DNA of 64,000 bases from Hyphomicrobiaceae bacterium (GTDB lineage: Bacteria; Pseudomonadota; Alphaproteobacteria; Rhizobiales; Methyloligellaceae): the NCBI GenBank assembly GCA_020637815.1, contig JACKJS010000001.1, positions 1,520,871 to 1,584,870 on the forward strand. The letters are read 5' to 3'. The notes under the pieces were generated by a model, which was given only the letters and a program-made list of their open reading frames with translations, was not told the origin of the DNA and made no database searches. Made by a program: the position numbers and the translations under genes. This document shows positions 44,091 to 53,300 of the stretch, one piece after another; the stretch's first letter is position 1, and every line of letters starts with the position of its first letter.

Positions 44091-45191
44091 ATGCAAGACT
44101 CGCTTCAACTCGACGGCGCTGCGTTCGAAGCGCAGTTCAAGGCGCTTCTGGCGCAGGCACCCGCCGGCACGATCAAAGATTTTCACTTCATCCAAGTCCC
44201 GTCGAACCAGCCGCCCTGGCTCGACACCGGCATCGACTTCGCCGCCGGCGATCGGGTCTCGACCTTCGCCTTCGGAACCACCGCGCTCAAGGACACCACG
44301 ATCGCCTTTCCCGCCGCCCTGCAGGTTTGGAGCCGAATCGGCGACGACGGCAAGATCTTCCGCGGCGCGCGCGCCTCCAACAGCTATCGCGTGGAGAAGG
44401 GCGGCCGTCTTTACGCCGGCACGAGTTTCCCTGGAGAATTCGCGAGCCCCACCGGCGCGCTGGCCGTTCCGCCGGAGACCTATCGGATGGCCGAAGGCGT
44501 CTTGAACTTCCTGGTCGTGCGCTGGCAGACCGAACCGCTCGAGGGGCTGAAGCGGCTGGCACAGTCCGGCGACGTGAAAGGGATGGTCGCGGAGGAAATC
44601 GACCGCTTCGCCAATCAAGTGCCGGTCCCCAAGGGGTGGGAGTATTTGTGGTTTATCGGTCCGTCCGAGATCTACAAGGAGTGCAGCGAGCACGGCCACG
44701 CCAACGCGATCTGCTGCCACAGCGCCAACACCGGCGCGCTTCTGACCAAGGACTGCGTCGTGCCGTTGAAGCCGGGCACCAAACTGTCCTGGTCCTGGCG
44801 CATGGAGCAGCTCCCCTCGCAACTGGCCGAGGACACGTTCTCCACCCACGATTATCTGAGCGTCGCGGTGGAGTTCGATAACGGCCAGGACATCACCTAT
44901 TTCTGGAGCTGCGAATTGCCGCTCGAGACAACCTTCCGGTGCCCGATCCCGACCTGGACCCACCGCGAAACCCACGTGGTGGTGCGGAGCGGCCTCGAGG
45001 ATCTCGGTAAATGGCTGTCGGAGGAACGGGACCTGTTCGCCGACTATGCCGAACGGATCGGCGGCCCGATGCCCGGGAAAATCGTCAAGGTCTGGCTGAT
45101 CGCCGTCTGCATCTTCCAGCAGGCGGAAGGCAAGTGCCAGTTTGCCGATATCGCGGTTCACGGCGAAAACGGCGCCATCCCCATCCTGTAG
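44091..45191 (+). CDS. DUF3047-domain protein
   Basis: A 366-residue protein without signal peptide or membrane helix. The C-terminal half matches the DUF3047 pattern: LSWSWRMEQLP, HDYLSVAVEFDNGQDITYFWS, then HVVVRSG and LSEERDLFADYAERIG. The N-terminal half (~1-180) contains beta-rich segments and no family I recognise. DUF3047 members have no known activity. ATG at 44091 is preceded by GGGAGGAC. Divergent from the AraC regulator, which probably controls it, and upstream of yejB with 236 bases between. Confidence 0.78.
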   Translation: MQDSLQLDGAAFEAQFKALLAQAPAGTIKDFHFIQVPSNQPPWLDTGIDFAAGDRVSTFAFGTTALKDTTIAFPAALQVWSRIGDDGKIFRGARASNSYRVEKGGRLYAGTSFPGEFASPTGALAVPPETYRMAEGVLNFLVVRWQTEPLEGLKRLAQSGDVKGMVAEEIDRFANQVPVPKGWEYLWFIGPSEIYKECSEHGHANAICCHSANTGALLTKDCVVPLKPGTKLSWSWRMEQLPSQLAEDTFSTHDYLSVAVEFDNGQDITYFWSCELPLETTFRCPIPTWTHRETHVVVRSGLEDLGKWLSEERDLFADYAERIGGPMPGKIVKVWLIAVCIFQQAEGKCQFADIAVHGENGAIPIL

Positions 45192-45427
45192 CACGGGACG
45201 GCCAAGCCGGGCGGAACCCAAGGCCAGTAGCTTTTTCCCGTTCTAGGCGGCAGGGTGTCGGGCCGCGCCTTACCAACTTGCAATGAAACAGGCCGCTCAG
45301 TCGGGTTCCACTTGGACCCAGAATCCAGTAAGCACAAAGGCTGCGGGTGCGGCGTCCGGCCCTCCAAGGCGGAGCGCCGCCCAACCCGTTTGCCACTGGA
45401 TGCGCAGCGACAGGAAGCCCCAAACAA

Positions 45428-46543
45428 TTGGCCGCCTATATCCTTCGCCGACTCTTGCTGATCGTTCCGACGATGCTCGGCATCATGCTGGTGACCTTCG
45501 TCATCGTGCAGTTTGCGCCGGGCGGCCCCGTGGAGCGGCTGATCGCCCAACTGACCGGCACTGACGCGGGCGCAACGGCAAAATTCAGCGGCGGCGGCAG
45601 CGACTTCTCGGGCAGCAGCGAGCAAGGTATGCCCGGAGGCGACGTGAGCGGCGGCTCGTCGAAATATCGCGGTGCGCAAGGTCTCGACCCAGAATTCATC
45701 GCGAGCCTCGAGAAGCAGTTCGGTTTCGACAAGCCGGCCTATGAACGCTTCGGCCAGATGATCTGGAACTATCTGCGCTTCGACTTCGGCGAGAGCTATT
45801 TCCGTGACACGAGCGTTTTGACGCTCATCGCGGAGCGGATGCCGGTCTCCATCTCGCTCGGGCTTTGGATGACGCTGATCTCCTACGCGATCTCCATTCC
45901 GCTCGGTATCCGCAAGGCTGTCAGCGACGGCGCCCGCTTCGACGTCTGGACTTCCAGCGTGATCGTGATTGGCTATGCAATTCCCGGCTTTCTCGTGGCC
46001 GTGTTTCTGATCGTGCTGTTCGCCGGCGGCTCGTTCCTGCAGATCTTCCCGTTGCGGGGGCTCGTATCCGAAAACTTCTGGTCCCTGCCGTGGTACCAGA
46101 AGGTCCTCGATTATTTCTGGCATCTGGTGCTGCCGCTGACCGCAATGGCACTGTCGGCCTTCGCCACCACGACCTTCCTCACCAAGAATTCGTTCCTAGA
46201 GGAGATCCGCAAGCAATATGTGATCACCGCGCGTGCGAAGGGTCTGACCGAACGGCAGGTTCTCTACGGCCACGTGTTCCGTAACGCCATGCTGATCGTC
46301 ATCGCTGGATTTCCCGGCGCCTTCATCGGCGCGTTCTTCGCAGGGTCCCTCCTGATCGAGACCATCTTCACCTTGGACGGCCTCGGGCTGCTCGGCTTCG
46401 AGTCGATCGTCAACCGCGACTATCCGGTCGTCTTCGCAACGGTCTACATCTTCTCGTTGCTTGGACTTTTGATCAATCTCCTGTCCGACCTCACCTATAC
46501 CTGGGTCGATCCCCGCATCGACTTCGAGACACGGGAGGTCTGA
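45428..46543 (+). CDS. yejB: Peptide ABC transporter permease YejB
   Basis: A 371-residue BPD_transp_1 permease with six helices and the EAA-like loop KQYVITARAKGLTERQVLYGHVFRNA. The N-terminus AAYILRRLLLIVPTMLGIM is classic YejB. Translation probably starts at TTG 45428; an upstream in-frame GTG (45347) would add a 27-residue hydrophilic leader with no family support. The long loop rich in Gly/Ser after the first helix is family-typical. It overlaps yejE by one stop/start base (TGATG). Confidence 0.92.
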   Translation: MAAYILRRLLLIVPTMLGIMLVTFVIVQFAPGGPVERLIAQLTGTDAGATAKFSGGGSDFSGSSEQGMPGGDVSGGSSKYRGAQGLDPEFIASLEKQFGFDKPAYERFGQMIWNYLRFDFGESYFRDTSVLTLIAERMPVSISLGLWMTLISYAISIPLGIRKAVSDGARFDVWTSSVIVIGYAIPGFLVAVFLIVLFAGGSFLQIFPLRGLVSENFWSLPWYQKVLDYFWHLVLPLTAMALSAFATTTFLTKNSFLEEIRKQYVITARAKGLTERQVLYGHVFRNAMLIVIAGFPGAFIGAFFAGSLLIETIFTLDGLGLLGFESIVNRDYPVVFATVYIFSLLGLLINLLSDLTYTWVDPRIDFETREV

Positions 46544-47706
46544 TGGACGCGCCGACGGATGTCAGCGTTACCGAAGTGGCCGTGTCGGAGGGAATTCCTC
46601 AGCCGCGCGCTTGGGTGTCCGCGCTCAACAAGCGGCGCTGGCAGACCTTCAAGGCCAATAGGCGCGGCTATTGGTCCTTATGGATCTTTCTGTTCCTGTT
46701 CATCATCAGCCTGTTCGCCGAGTTCATCGCGAACGACAAGCCGATCCTGATCGAATATGAGGGCCGGTATTATTGGCCGATCTTCCAAGCCTACCCGGAG
46801 ACGGATTTCGGCGGCATCTTCGAGACGGAAGCGGACTATCGCGATCCGGTCGTCCAAGACCTCATCACGGAGAAGGGCGGCTGGATGATTTGGCCGCCGA
46901 TCCGCTTCTCTTACAACACGCAGAACAAGAACCCGCCCATGGCCTTCCCGGTGAAGCCAACCTGGCTCCTCACCGACAAGGATTGCGCGCTCGCGGTCGA
47001 GAAAGGCTTCCACCCGTGCAATGCCGACCTCGAGTGGAATTGGCTCGGCACCGACGACCAGGGGCGCGACGTCGTGGCCCGCATCATTTACGGCTTTCGT
47101 ATTTCGGTTCTGTTCGGGCTCGTGCTGACGATTTTCTCCTCGGTCATCGGCGTGGCGGCGGGCGCCGTCCAAGGCTATTTCGGCGGCTGGACGGACCTTC
47201 TGTTCCAGCGCTTCATCGAGATCTGGACCAGCGTGCCGCAGCTCTATCTGCTGATTATCGTGGCGGCGGTGATCGAGCCGAACTTCTGGATCCTGTTGGG
47301 AATCTTGCTTGCTTTCTCCTGGGTGGCTCTCGTGGGTGTCGTGCGCGCCGAATTCCTGCGCGCCCGGAACTTCGAATACGTCACGGCCGCGCGAGCCCTC
47401 GGTCTGCCTAGCCTCAAGATCATCTTTAGGCATCTCCTGCCCAACGCGATGGTCGCGACGCTCACGTTCATGCCATTCATCCTGAACGGCTCCATCACGA
47501 CGCTGACGTCTTTGGACTTTCTCGGATTCGGCTTGCCGCCCGGATCGCCCTCGCTCGGCGAGCTGCTTGCGCAAGGCAAGGACAACCTACAAGCGCCGTG
47601 GCTCGGCCTGACGGCGTTCTTCGTGATTGCCATAATGCTCAGCCTCCTGATTTTCGTCGGCGAGGCCGTGCGCGACGCACTCGATCCGCGCAAAACACTG
47701 AACTGA
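46543..47706 (+). CDS. yejE: Peptide ABC transporter permease YejE
   Basis: A 387-residue second permease of the Yej importer. The N-terminal ~50 residues lead to the first helix, then a periplasmic loop with ANDKPILIEYEGRYYWPIF, a family mark, and the EAA loop FEYVTAARALGLPSLKIIFRHLLPN. It forms a heterodimeric channel with YejB. Ten bases after it a cation efflux gene intervenes before yejF. Confidence 0.94.
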   Translation: MDAPTDVSVTEVAVSEGIPQPRAWVSALNKRRWQTFKANRRGYWSLWIFLFLFIISLFAEFIANDKPILIEYEGRYYWPIFQAYPETDFGGIFETEADYRDPVVQDLITEKGGWMIWPPIRFSYNTQNKNPPMAFPVKPTWLLTDKDCALAVEKGFHPCNADLEWNWLGTDDQGRDVVARIIYGFRISVLFGLVLTIFSSVIGVAAGAVQGYFGGWTDLLFQRFIEIWTSVPQLYLLIIVAAVIEPNFWILLGILLAFSWVALVGVVRAEFLRARNFEYVTAARALGLPSLKIIFRHLLPNAMVATLTFMPFILNGSITTLTSLDFLGFGLPPGSPSLGELLAQGKDNLQAPWLGLTAFFVIAIMLSLLIFVGEAVRDALDPRKTLN

Positions 47707-47716
47707 CGGGGCACGC

Positions 47717-48637
47717 ATGCACGGTTCTCACGATCACGGCCATGTTGCAGTCGATGCGAAGAACGAGACCCGCATGGGGATCGCCGCGCTTATCACTGGC
47801 GCGTTCATGCTCATCGAGCTCGCTGGCGGCATCGTCGCGAATTCCCTCGCGCTCATCGCCGACGCGGGTCACATGCTCACGGACTTCGCCTCGTTGACGC
47901 TAGCGTGGTTCGCGTTCCGCTTGGCACGGCGCCCGGCAGACTGGAAGCGCACTTACGGCTTCGACCGATTCCAGGTTCTCGTCGCCTTCACCAATGGACT
48001 CGCCTTGTTCGTAATCGCTGCTTGGATCGTCTACGAAGCGATCGACCGGCTGATCGCGGGCGAAGCACATGTCGCCGGCGGCATCATGGTCGTGATCGGC
48101 GTCGCGGGACTCCTCGTCAACATCGTGTCCTTCCTACTTTTGCGCGGGGCGGACCGGGAGAACCTCAACATTCGCGGCGCGGCGCTCCATGTGCTCGGAG
48201 ATTTGCTCGGATCGGTAGCGGCGCTTGCTGCCGGCGCGGTGATCGTGCTCACCGGTTGGACGCCCATCGACCCGATTTTGTCGATGGTCGTGGCATTGAT
48301 CATCTTGCGCAGCGGCTGGTTCGTCGTGTCGGAGTCGGCCCATATTCTTCTAGAGGGCGCGCCGCAGGAACTCGACACGCGCGAGATCGCGCCGGACATT
48401 GTCGGCAACGTGCCCGGCGTGGACGAGGTCCATCACGTCCATGTCTGGTCCATCACCCAGTCCCGGCGCATGGCGACGCTTCATGCGGTAATCGGCGATG
48501 AGAACGAGATCGATACGGTCGTCCAAGGCGTCAAGGCTCGCTTGAAGGAAAAGTTCAACTTGGATCACGCGACGGTCGAAATCGAGCGGTGCCGTTGCGC
48601 CGACGAGGCCGACGAACACAATCGGGCGAGCGCATGA
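47717..48637 (+). CDS. Cation diffusion facilitator, Zn2+-type (CzcD/ZitB-like)
   Basis: A 306-residue proton-coupled metal exporter with six helices and a C-terminal ferredoxin-like metal domain. The N-terminus is His-rich (HGSHDHGH). Metal sites are HMLTD in helix 2 and HVLGD in helix 5, the HD-HD pattern usually giving Zn2+ (and Cd2+) selectivity. It lies 10 bases after yejE and overlaps yejF by 4 bases (ATGA), so it is translated as part of the yej operon. Why a metal exporter is lodged here is unexplained. Confidence 0.92.
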   Translation: MHGSHDHGHVAVDAKNETRMGIAALITGAFMLIELAGGIVANSLALIADAGHMLTDFASLTLAWFAFRLARRPADWKRTYGFDRFQVLVAFTNGLALFVIAAWIVYEAIDRLIAGEAHVAGGIMVVIGVAGLLVNIVSFLLLRGADRENLNIRGAALHVLGDLLGSVAALAAGAVIVLTGWTPIDPILSMVVALIILRSGWFVVSESAHILLEGAPQELDTREIAPDIVGNVPGVDEVHHVHVWSITQSRRMATLHAVIGDENEIDTVVQGVKARLKEKFNLDHATVEIERCRCADEADEHNRASA

Positions 48638-50268
48638 GCGATACGAAAACCCTGCTTTCCGTCGAGGACCTCTGCGTGGATTTTCGCGCTGGCGAGAAGG
48701 TCACACACGCGGTCGAGAACGTGTCCTTCGAGATCGAGCGCGGCGAGACGCTGGCGCTCGTGGGCGAGTCGGGCTCCGGCAAGACCGTGTCGGCATTGTC
48801 GATCCTACAGCTCCTGCCCTACCCGGCTGCATCGCACCCCTCCGGCGCGATCTACTTTAAGGGCGAGAACCTTCTGGCACTGCCGCCCGACGGGCTGCGC
48901 CATGTACGCGGCAATCAGATCTCCATGATCTTTCAAGAACCCATGACCTCGCTCAATCCGCTCCACACGATCGAGCGCCAGATCGCCGAGGTCTTGCGCA
49001 TCCATATGGGCATGTCCGGACAGGCTGCGCGCGGGCGCGTCCTCGATCTGTTGACCAAGGTCGGTATTCAGGACCCGGAGCAGCGGCTCGGCTCGTACCC
49101 GCACCAATTGTCCGGCGGCCAGCGCCAGCGCGTCATGATCGCCATGGCGCTCGCGAACGAACCTGATCTGTTGATCGCGGACGAACCGACGACAGCGCTC
49201 GACGTGACGATCCAAGCACAGATTCTCGAACTGCTCTTGCAGCTCAAAGCCGAATTCAACATGGCCATGCTGCTCATCACACACGATCTCGGCATCGTGC
49301 GCAAAATGGCCGACCGAGTCTGCGTCATGCATCACGGGCACATCGTCGAGCGCGGTAAGACGAAGGATATCTTCGAGCATCCGAAGGACGCCTACACCCA
49401 ACATCTCATCGCCTCCGAACCAAAGGGTTCGCCGCCGCCGGTCGACCCGCAAGCCAAGACGATCCTCAAGACGGACGATCTACGCGTGTGGTTCCCCATC
49501 AAGCGCGGGTTCCTGCGCAAGACGGTCGGGCATATCAAGGCGGTCGACGGGATCGACGTGGACGTTAAGGAAGGCCAGACGCTCGGCGTCGTCGGCGAGT
49601 CCGGCTCCGGCAAGACGACGCTCGGCCAAGCGATCTTGCGTCTCATCTCGAGCGAAGGCCCCATCGTCTATCTCGGCCAGCGCATCGACGGCTTCGACTC
49701 GCGGCAGATGCGTCCCTTGCGCAAAGAGCTCCAGATCGTGTTTCAGGATCCGTATGGCTCCCTCAGCCCGCGCATGTCGATCGGACAGATCATCGAGGAA
49801 GGCCTGCTCATCCAGAATCCGGGAATTTCCCGGGAGGACCGAGCCGCGCGCGTCGCCCGCGCGCTGAAAGAAGTCGGGCTCGATGCCAATGTCCGGGACC
49901 GCTACCCGCACGAGTTCTCGGGCGGGCAGCGTCAGCGCATCGCCATTGCCCGCGCGCTGGTTCTGGAGCCCAAATTTCTCATTCTCGACGAGCCGACGTC
50001 GGCGCTCGACGTCTCCGTTCAAGCACAGATCGTGGACCTGCTGCGCGACCTGCAGAAGCGGCACAAGCTGGCCTATCTCTTCATCAGCCACGATTTGAAG
50101 GTCGTGCGCGCGCTCGCCAACTCGATCCTCGTGCTCCGGCATGGGAAGGTGGTGGAGCAAGGCCCCTCGCAAGAGGTCTTCGCCAATCCAAAAACGGACT
50201 ACACCAAGGCCTTGCTGGCGGCAGCGTTCGAGCTGGAGACGACGCCCGCGGACGCGGTCGCGACGTAA
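48634..50268 (+). CDS. yejF: Peptide ABC transporter ATP-binding protein YejF (fused double ATPase)
   Basis: A 544-residue protein with two ABC ATPase domains: first GESGSGKT, signature LSGGQRQR and LIADEPT; second GESGSGKT, signature FSGGQRQR and LILDEPT. The tandem fusion is what distinguishes YejF/DdpF types from the split OppD/OppF. The ATG at 48634 overlaps the cation exporter's stop. It powers peptide uptake through YejB/YejE. Confidence 0.95.
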   Translation: MSDTKTLLSVEDLCVDFRAGEKVTHAVENVSFEIERGETLALVGESGSGKTVSALSILQLLPYPAASHPSGAIYFKGENLLALPPDGLRHVRGNQISMIFQEPMTSLNPLHTIERQIAEVLRIHMGMSGQAARGRVLDLLTKVGIQDPEQRLGSYPHQLSGGQRQRVMIAMALANEPDLLIADEPTTALDVTIQAQILELLLQLKAEFNMAMLLITHDLGIVRKMADRVCVMHHGHIVERGKTKDIFEHPKDAYTQHLIASEPKGSPPPVDPQAKTILKTDDLRVWFPIKRGFLRKTVGHIKAVDGIDVDVKEGQTLGVVGESGSGKTTLGQAILRLISSEGPIVYLGQRIDGFDSRQMRPLRKELQIVFQDPYGSLSPRMSIGQIIEEGLLIQNPGISREDRAARVARALKEVGLDANVRDRYPHEFSGGQRQRIAIARALVLEPKFLILDEPTSALDVSVQAQIVDLLRDLQKRHKLAYLFISHDLKVVRALANSILVLRHGKVVEQGPSQEVFANPKTDYTKALLAAAFELETTPADAVAT

Positions 50269-50277
50269 GGCCCCGAC

Positions 50278-51135
50278 TTAAGGGTGCTCGGGAAGGCGCC
50301 GGACGCCGGTGATTTCGAAGCCCGCGTCCTTGATGCGCCGCCGTGCGTCCTCGAAGGGTTCGTGCTCGACCGCCATGTGATAGGCGTTCGCGTGCAGGAC
50401 CATGTCCGGGCTCGTCATGATGCCTACATGGCCCTCCCAGAAGATGAGATCGCCGCGCCGGAGTTCCGCGCCGCGCTGCCAATCGACTGAAGCCCCCGCC
50501 TCGGCCTCTTGCATGTCCGCGTCGCGCGGAAGCGCATGACCGGCCGTGGCGGCGGAGAGCTGCACCAGGCCCGAACAGTCGAGCCCGACGCTGGTGCGGC
50601 CGCCCCACAGATAGGGCGCACCGAGAAACCCCTCGGCGACCGCGACGAAGTCCGGCACGCGATGATCGACGGGCACGATGTGGCTGGCATAGACATAACC
50701 GCCGGTATCGAGCCGGGCGTAGCGCCCCCCATCCTCCGCCAGACGGACGAGCGCATTGAGACTGAGCAACGCCAAAGGCGGCGCCTTGGCATCCGGTTCC
50801 GGAAAGACATAGGTACGGAGCGTCGCGATCCGATGAGTCGCGGGCGCGCGCGGTGGAACCAGCTCCGCATTCGGCACGTAGCCCACATAGCCGTCGTGGT
50901 CCAGCTGGACCCAGGCCCACCCCTCGCTCTCATCGTAGACGGTCAGGGTCTCGCCGTGCAGCACCTCGGTATCGAGGGGCGCATCGAAGCGAGGTGCGCG
51001 TCGAAGCGGCAACGCAGACTCGGCCACTTGACGGCGTTCTCCGGACACGTAACGCCTTGCCTCGACCAACCCACGCAAATTTTCGGCGGCAAGGTCTTCG
51101 CGAAAGGCATGCCGGCGTGGATCGAGATTCGTCAC
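50278..51135 (-). CDS. NlpC/P60 peptidase with bacterial SH3 domains (DPP VI-like)
   Basis: A 285-residue cytoplasmic-looking peptidase (no signal peptide). Residues ~40-155 hold two SH3-like folds; the C40 catalytic domain follows, with Cys187 (GLDCSGL), His236 (EGHVGIM) and a polar third residue at His248. Related enzymes cut gamma-D-Glu-diaminopimelate bonds of murein peptides, fitting recycling of peptides imported by the Yej or AmpG systems. Start GTG 51135 overlaps the aminopeptidase stop by 4 bases. It converges with yejF, 9 bases apart. Confidence 0.9.
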   Translation of the reverse strand: MTNLDPRRHAFREDLAAENLRGLVEARRYVSGERRQVAESALPLRRAPRFDAPLDTEVLHGETLTVYDESEGWAWVQLDHDGYVGYVPNAELVPPRAPATHRIATLRTYVFPEPDAKAPPLALLSLNALVRLAEDGGRYARLDTGGYVYASHIVPVDHRVPDFVAVAEGFLGAPYLWGGRTSVGLDCSGLVQLSAATAGHALPRDADMQEAEAGASVDWQRGAELRRGDLIFWEGHVGIMTSPDMVLHANAYHMAVEHEPFEDARRRIKDAGFEITGVRRLPEHP

Positions 51136-52586
51136 GCGTTCAGATCTCCGGAAAAGTATTCGAACAGCGCGCGGGCCCCTTGGGGCTCGCCGCCGCGCGG
51201 CTTACCCGGTTGCTCGCGTGGTACCCAACCGTAGATATCGAGATGGGCATAGCGGGCGGCATTCTTCACGAAGCGTTTGAGGAACAGCGCCGCCGTCACG
51301 GAACCCGCGAAGGGGCCATCGGAGATGTGATTGACGTCGGCGATACTGCTCTTGAGCAGCTTGTCGTATGGCGCCCAGAAGGGCATACGCCAGACCGGAT
51401 CGCCGACCGCGTGGGCGGCCCTGAGCATGGCATCCGCGAAATCGTCGTCGGTGGCGTAAAAGGGCGGCAGGTCCGGCCCCAGAGCCACCCGTGCCGCCCC
51501 GGTCAAGGTGGCAAAGGTGACGAGATAGTCCGGCGACTCCTCGTCGGCGAGGCTCAGCGCGTCGGCGAGGACGAGACGCCCTTCCGCGTCGGTATTCCCG
51601 ATCTCGACAGTCATGCCGTTGCGGCTCGACAGCACGTCTCCGGGGCGGAAGGCGTTGCCGGCGACCGAGTTGTCGGCCGCCGGAATGATCACGCGGAGTC
51701 GCACGGGCAGCTTTGCGCGCATCGTCATGACCGCGAAGGCGAGCGCGGCGGCCGCGCCGCCCATGTCCTTCTTCATGAGGCTCATGGCGTTGCCGGGCTT
51801 GAGGTTCAGCCCCCCCGTATCGAAGCAGATGCCCTTGCCGACGATCGTGACCTTGGGGGCGCTCTCAGCACCCCAATGCATGTCGATCAGGCGCGGCGCC
51901 CTATCGCTCGCCCGTCCCACCGCATGGATCATCGGGAAATTGTCGGATAGGAGGCTGGAGCCTTCCGTCACCTTGACGGTGGCGCCGAATGTGTTGGCGG
52001 CATCGCGCACCACGGATTCGAGCTCCGCCGGGCCCAGATCGTTCGCGGGCGTGTTGATGAGGTTGCGCCCGAGATAGACGCCTTCGGCTATGGCAAGAAT
52101 GCGGTCCCGGTCCGCGCCCTCGGGCAGAACGATGCGCTTTGCCTCTTCGGTCGCGGAGGATTTGTAGCGGTTGAAGCGGTAACACCCCTTCAGAAAGCTG
52201 AGCGCCGCCAGTTCCGGGTCCGGCAAGACCCCGGAGAACTTGTAGTCGCCGGCCGGGATCGCCCCAGGCAGAGCGCCGGTCAGCATCGGGGTTTGCTGTC
52301 CCCAATCCCCGCCGCCAGTGCCAAAGAGGACCTTGGCGATCTCGCCTGCCTCGTCCGGCACGAGAAGGACCGCTCCCGCCGTCGGCTTCCAGCCTCGCGC
52401 CTCCACCCATCGGCGCTCGCGCCCGGGCAAGACCGCCAAATCCTCGTCCGATCCCACAAACTGGATCGGCGTGGCCTCGGCGCCCGGCGCCAAAAGCAAG
52501 TCTTCGAGTTGGTGGCGCGTCGTATCGAGCGGCATCGCGTGTGGTGACATGAAAAATTCCGGCTGAGTCTTGAAGGGGTCGCGCAT
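51132..52586 (-). CDS. Leucyl aminopeptidase (M17 family)
   Basis: A 484-residue di-zinc aminopeptidase. The catalytic core is intact: Lys251 and Asp256 (KGICFDTGG), Lys263, Asp274, and NTDAEGRL with Asp333, Glu335 and Arg337. It would release N-terminal residues from peptides in the cytoplasm. It is directly upstream of, and coupled to, the NlpC/P60 gene, so the pair may degrade cell-wall peptides. PepA/PepB assignment is left open. Confidence 0.93.
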   Translation of the reverse strand: MRDPFKTQPEFFMSPHAMPLDTTRHQLEDLLLAPGAEATPIQFVGSDEDLAVLPGRERRWVEARGWKPTAGAVLLVPDEAGEIAKVLFGTGGGDWGQQTPMLTGALPGAIPAGDYKFSGVLPDPELAALSFLKGCYRFNRYKSSATEEAKRIVLPEGADRDRILAIAEGVYLGRNLINTPANDLGPAELESVVRDAANTFGATVKVTEGSSLLSDNFPMIHAVGRASDRAPRLIDMHWGAESAPKVTIVGKGICFDTGGLNLKPGNAMSLMKKDMGGAAAALAFAVMTMRAKLPVRLRVIIPAADNSVAGNAFRPGDVLSSRNGMTVEIGNTDAEGRLVLADALSLADEESPDYLVTFATLTGAARVALGPDLPPFYATDDDFADAMLRAAHAVGDPVWRMPFWAPYDKLLKSSIADVNHISDGPFAGSVTAALFLKRFVKNAARYAHLDIYGWVPREQPGKPRGGEPQGARALFEYFSGDLNA

Positions 52587-52631
52587 TAATGGCAGGGGAG
52601 CGGGAGCATGACAACGATGGAAGGTGGAACG

Positions 52632-53300
52632 ATGACGGATACGGGGTACACGCTGGTCATTGGCGACAAGAACTACTCGTCATGGAGCCTGCGGCCCTGG
52701 CTGTCACTTAAGGCCTCCGGCATTCCGTTCCGCGAAGAGCGGATCCGCCTCCGCCAGCCCGAGAGCAAGGCCGAAATCTTCAAGCGCTCGCCGTCGGGCA
52801 AGGTCCCAGCCCTCAAGACCGACCTCGGTGTGATCTACGACAGCCTTGCCATCGTCGAGTATCTCGCCGAACAGTATCCCGACGCCATGCTCTGGCCGGC
52901 CGACCCGGCGGCCCGCGCCGCCGCGCGCTGCGCCTCCGCCGAAATGCACTCCGGCTTTCAGGCCCTGCGCACCGATATGCCCATGGATCTCGTTTCGAGC
53001 TTTGCCATGCCCGAGCTCAGCGAGACGTTGGCCAACAATATCGGGCGCGTGATCGAGGTCTGGAAGGAGACGCGAACGCGCTTCGGCCAGAACGGCCCGT
53101 TCCTGTTCGGCGCCTTCGGCAACGCCGACGCCATGTACGCGCCAGTGGCCACGCGGTTCCGTACCTACAATGTGCCGCTGTCCGAGTTCGGAGACGACGG
53201 GACCGCGGCCGCCTATGTCGATGCAATCTACGCCATGCCAGCGATGGCCGAATGGCTGGCGGGCGCGGACGCCGAGATGCGTGAACGCGGCCTGATTTAG
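52632..53300 (+). CDS. Glutathione S-transferase family protein
   Basis: A 222-residue GST: thioredoxin-like N-terminus starting YTLVIGDKNYSSWSLRPWL (the SSWS Ser is the likely catalytic residue), cis-Pro segment GKVPALK, ESLAI-like glutathione contact YDSLAIVEYL, then a helical C-terminal domain from ~90. The substrate is unknown. ATG 52632 (MTDTGYT) is chosen for its GGTGGAA; earlier ATGs at 52608 and 52617 are possible. It is divergent from the aminopeptidase. Confidence 0.9.
   Translation: MTDTGYTLVIGDKNYSSWSLRPWLSLKASGIPFREERIRLRQPESKAEIFKRSPSGKVPALKTDLGVIYDSLAIVEYLAEQYPDAMLWPADPAARAAARCASAEMHSGFQALRTDMPMDLVSSFAMPELSETLANNIGRVIEVWKETRTRFGQNGPFLFGAFGNADAMYAPVATRFRTYNVPLSEFGDDGTAAAYVDAIYAMPAMAEWLAGADAEMRERGLI

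Noticed and set aside
43476..45221. 581-codon reverse-strand frame across the AraC and DUF3047 genes
   Set aside because: Shadow of two supported genes; no family resemblance and no ribosome-binding site.
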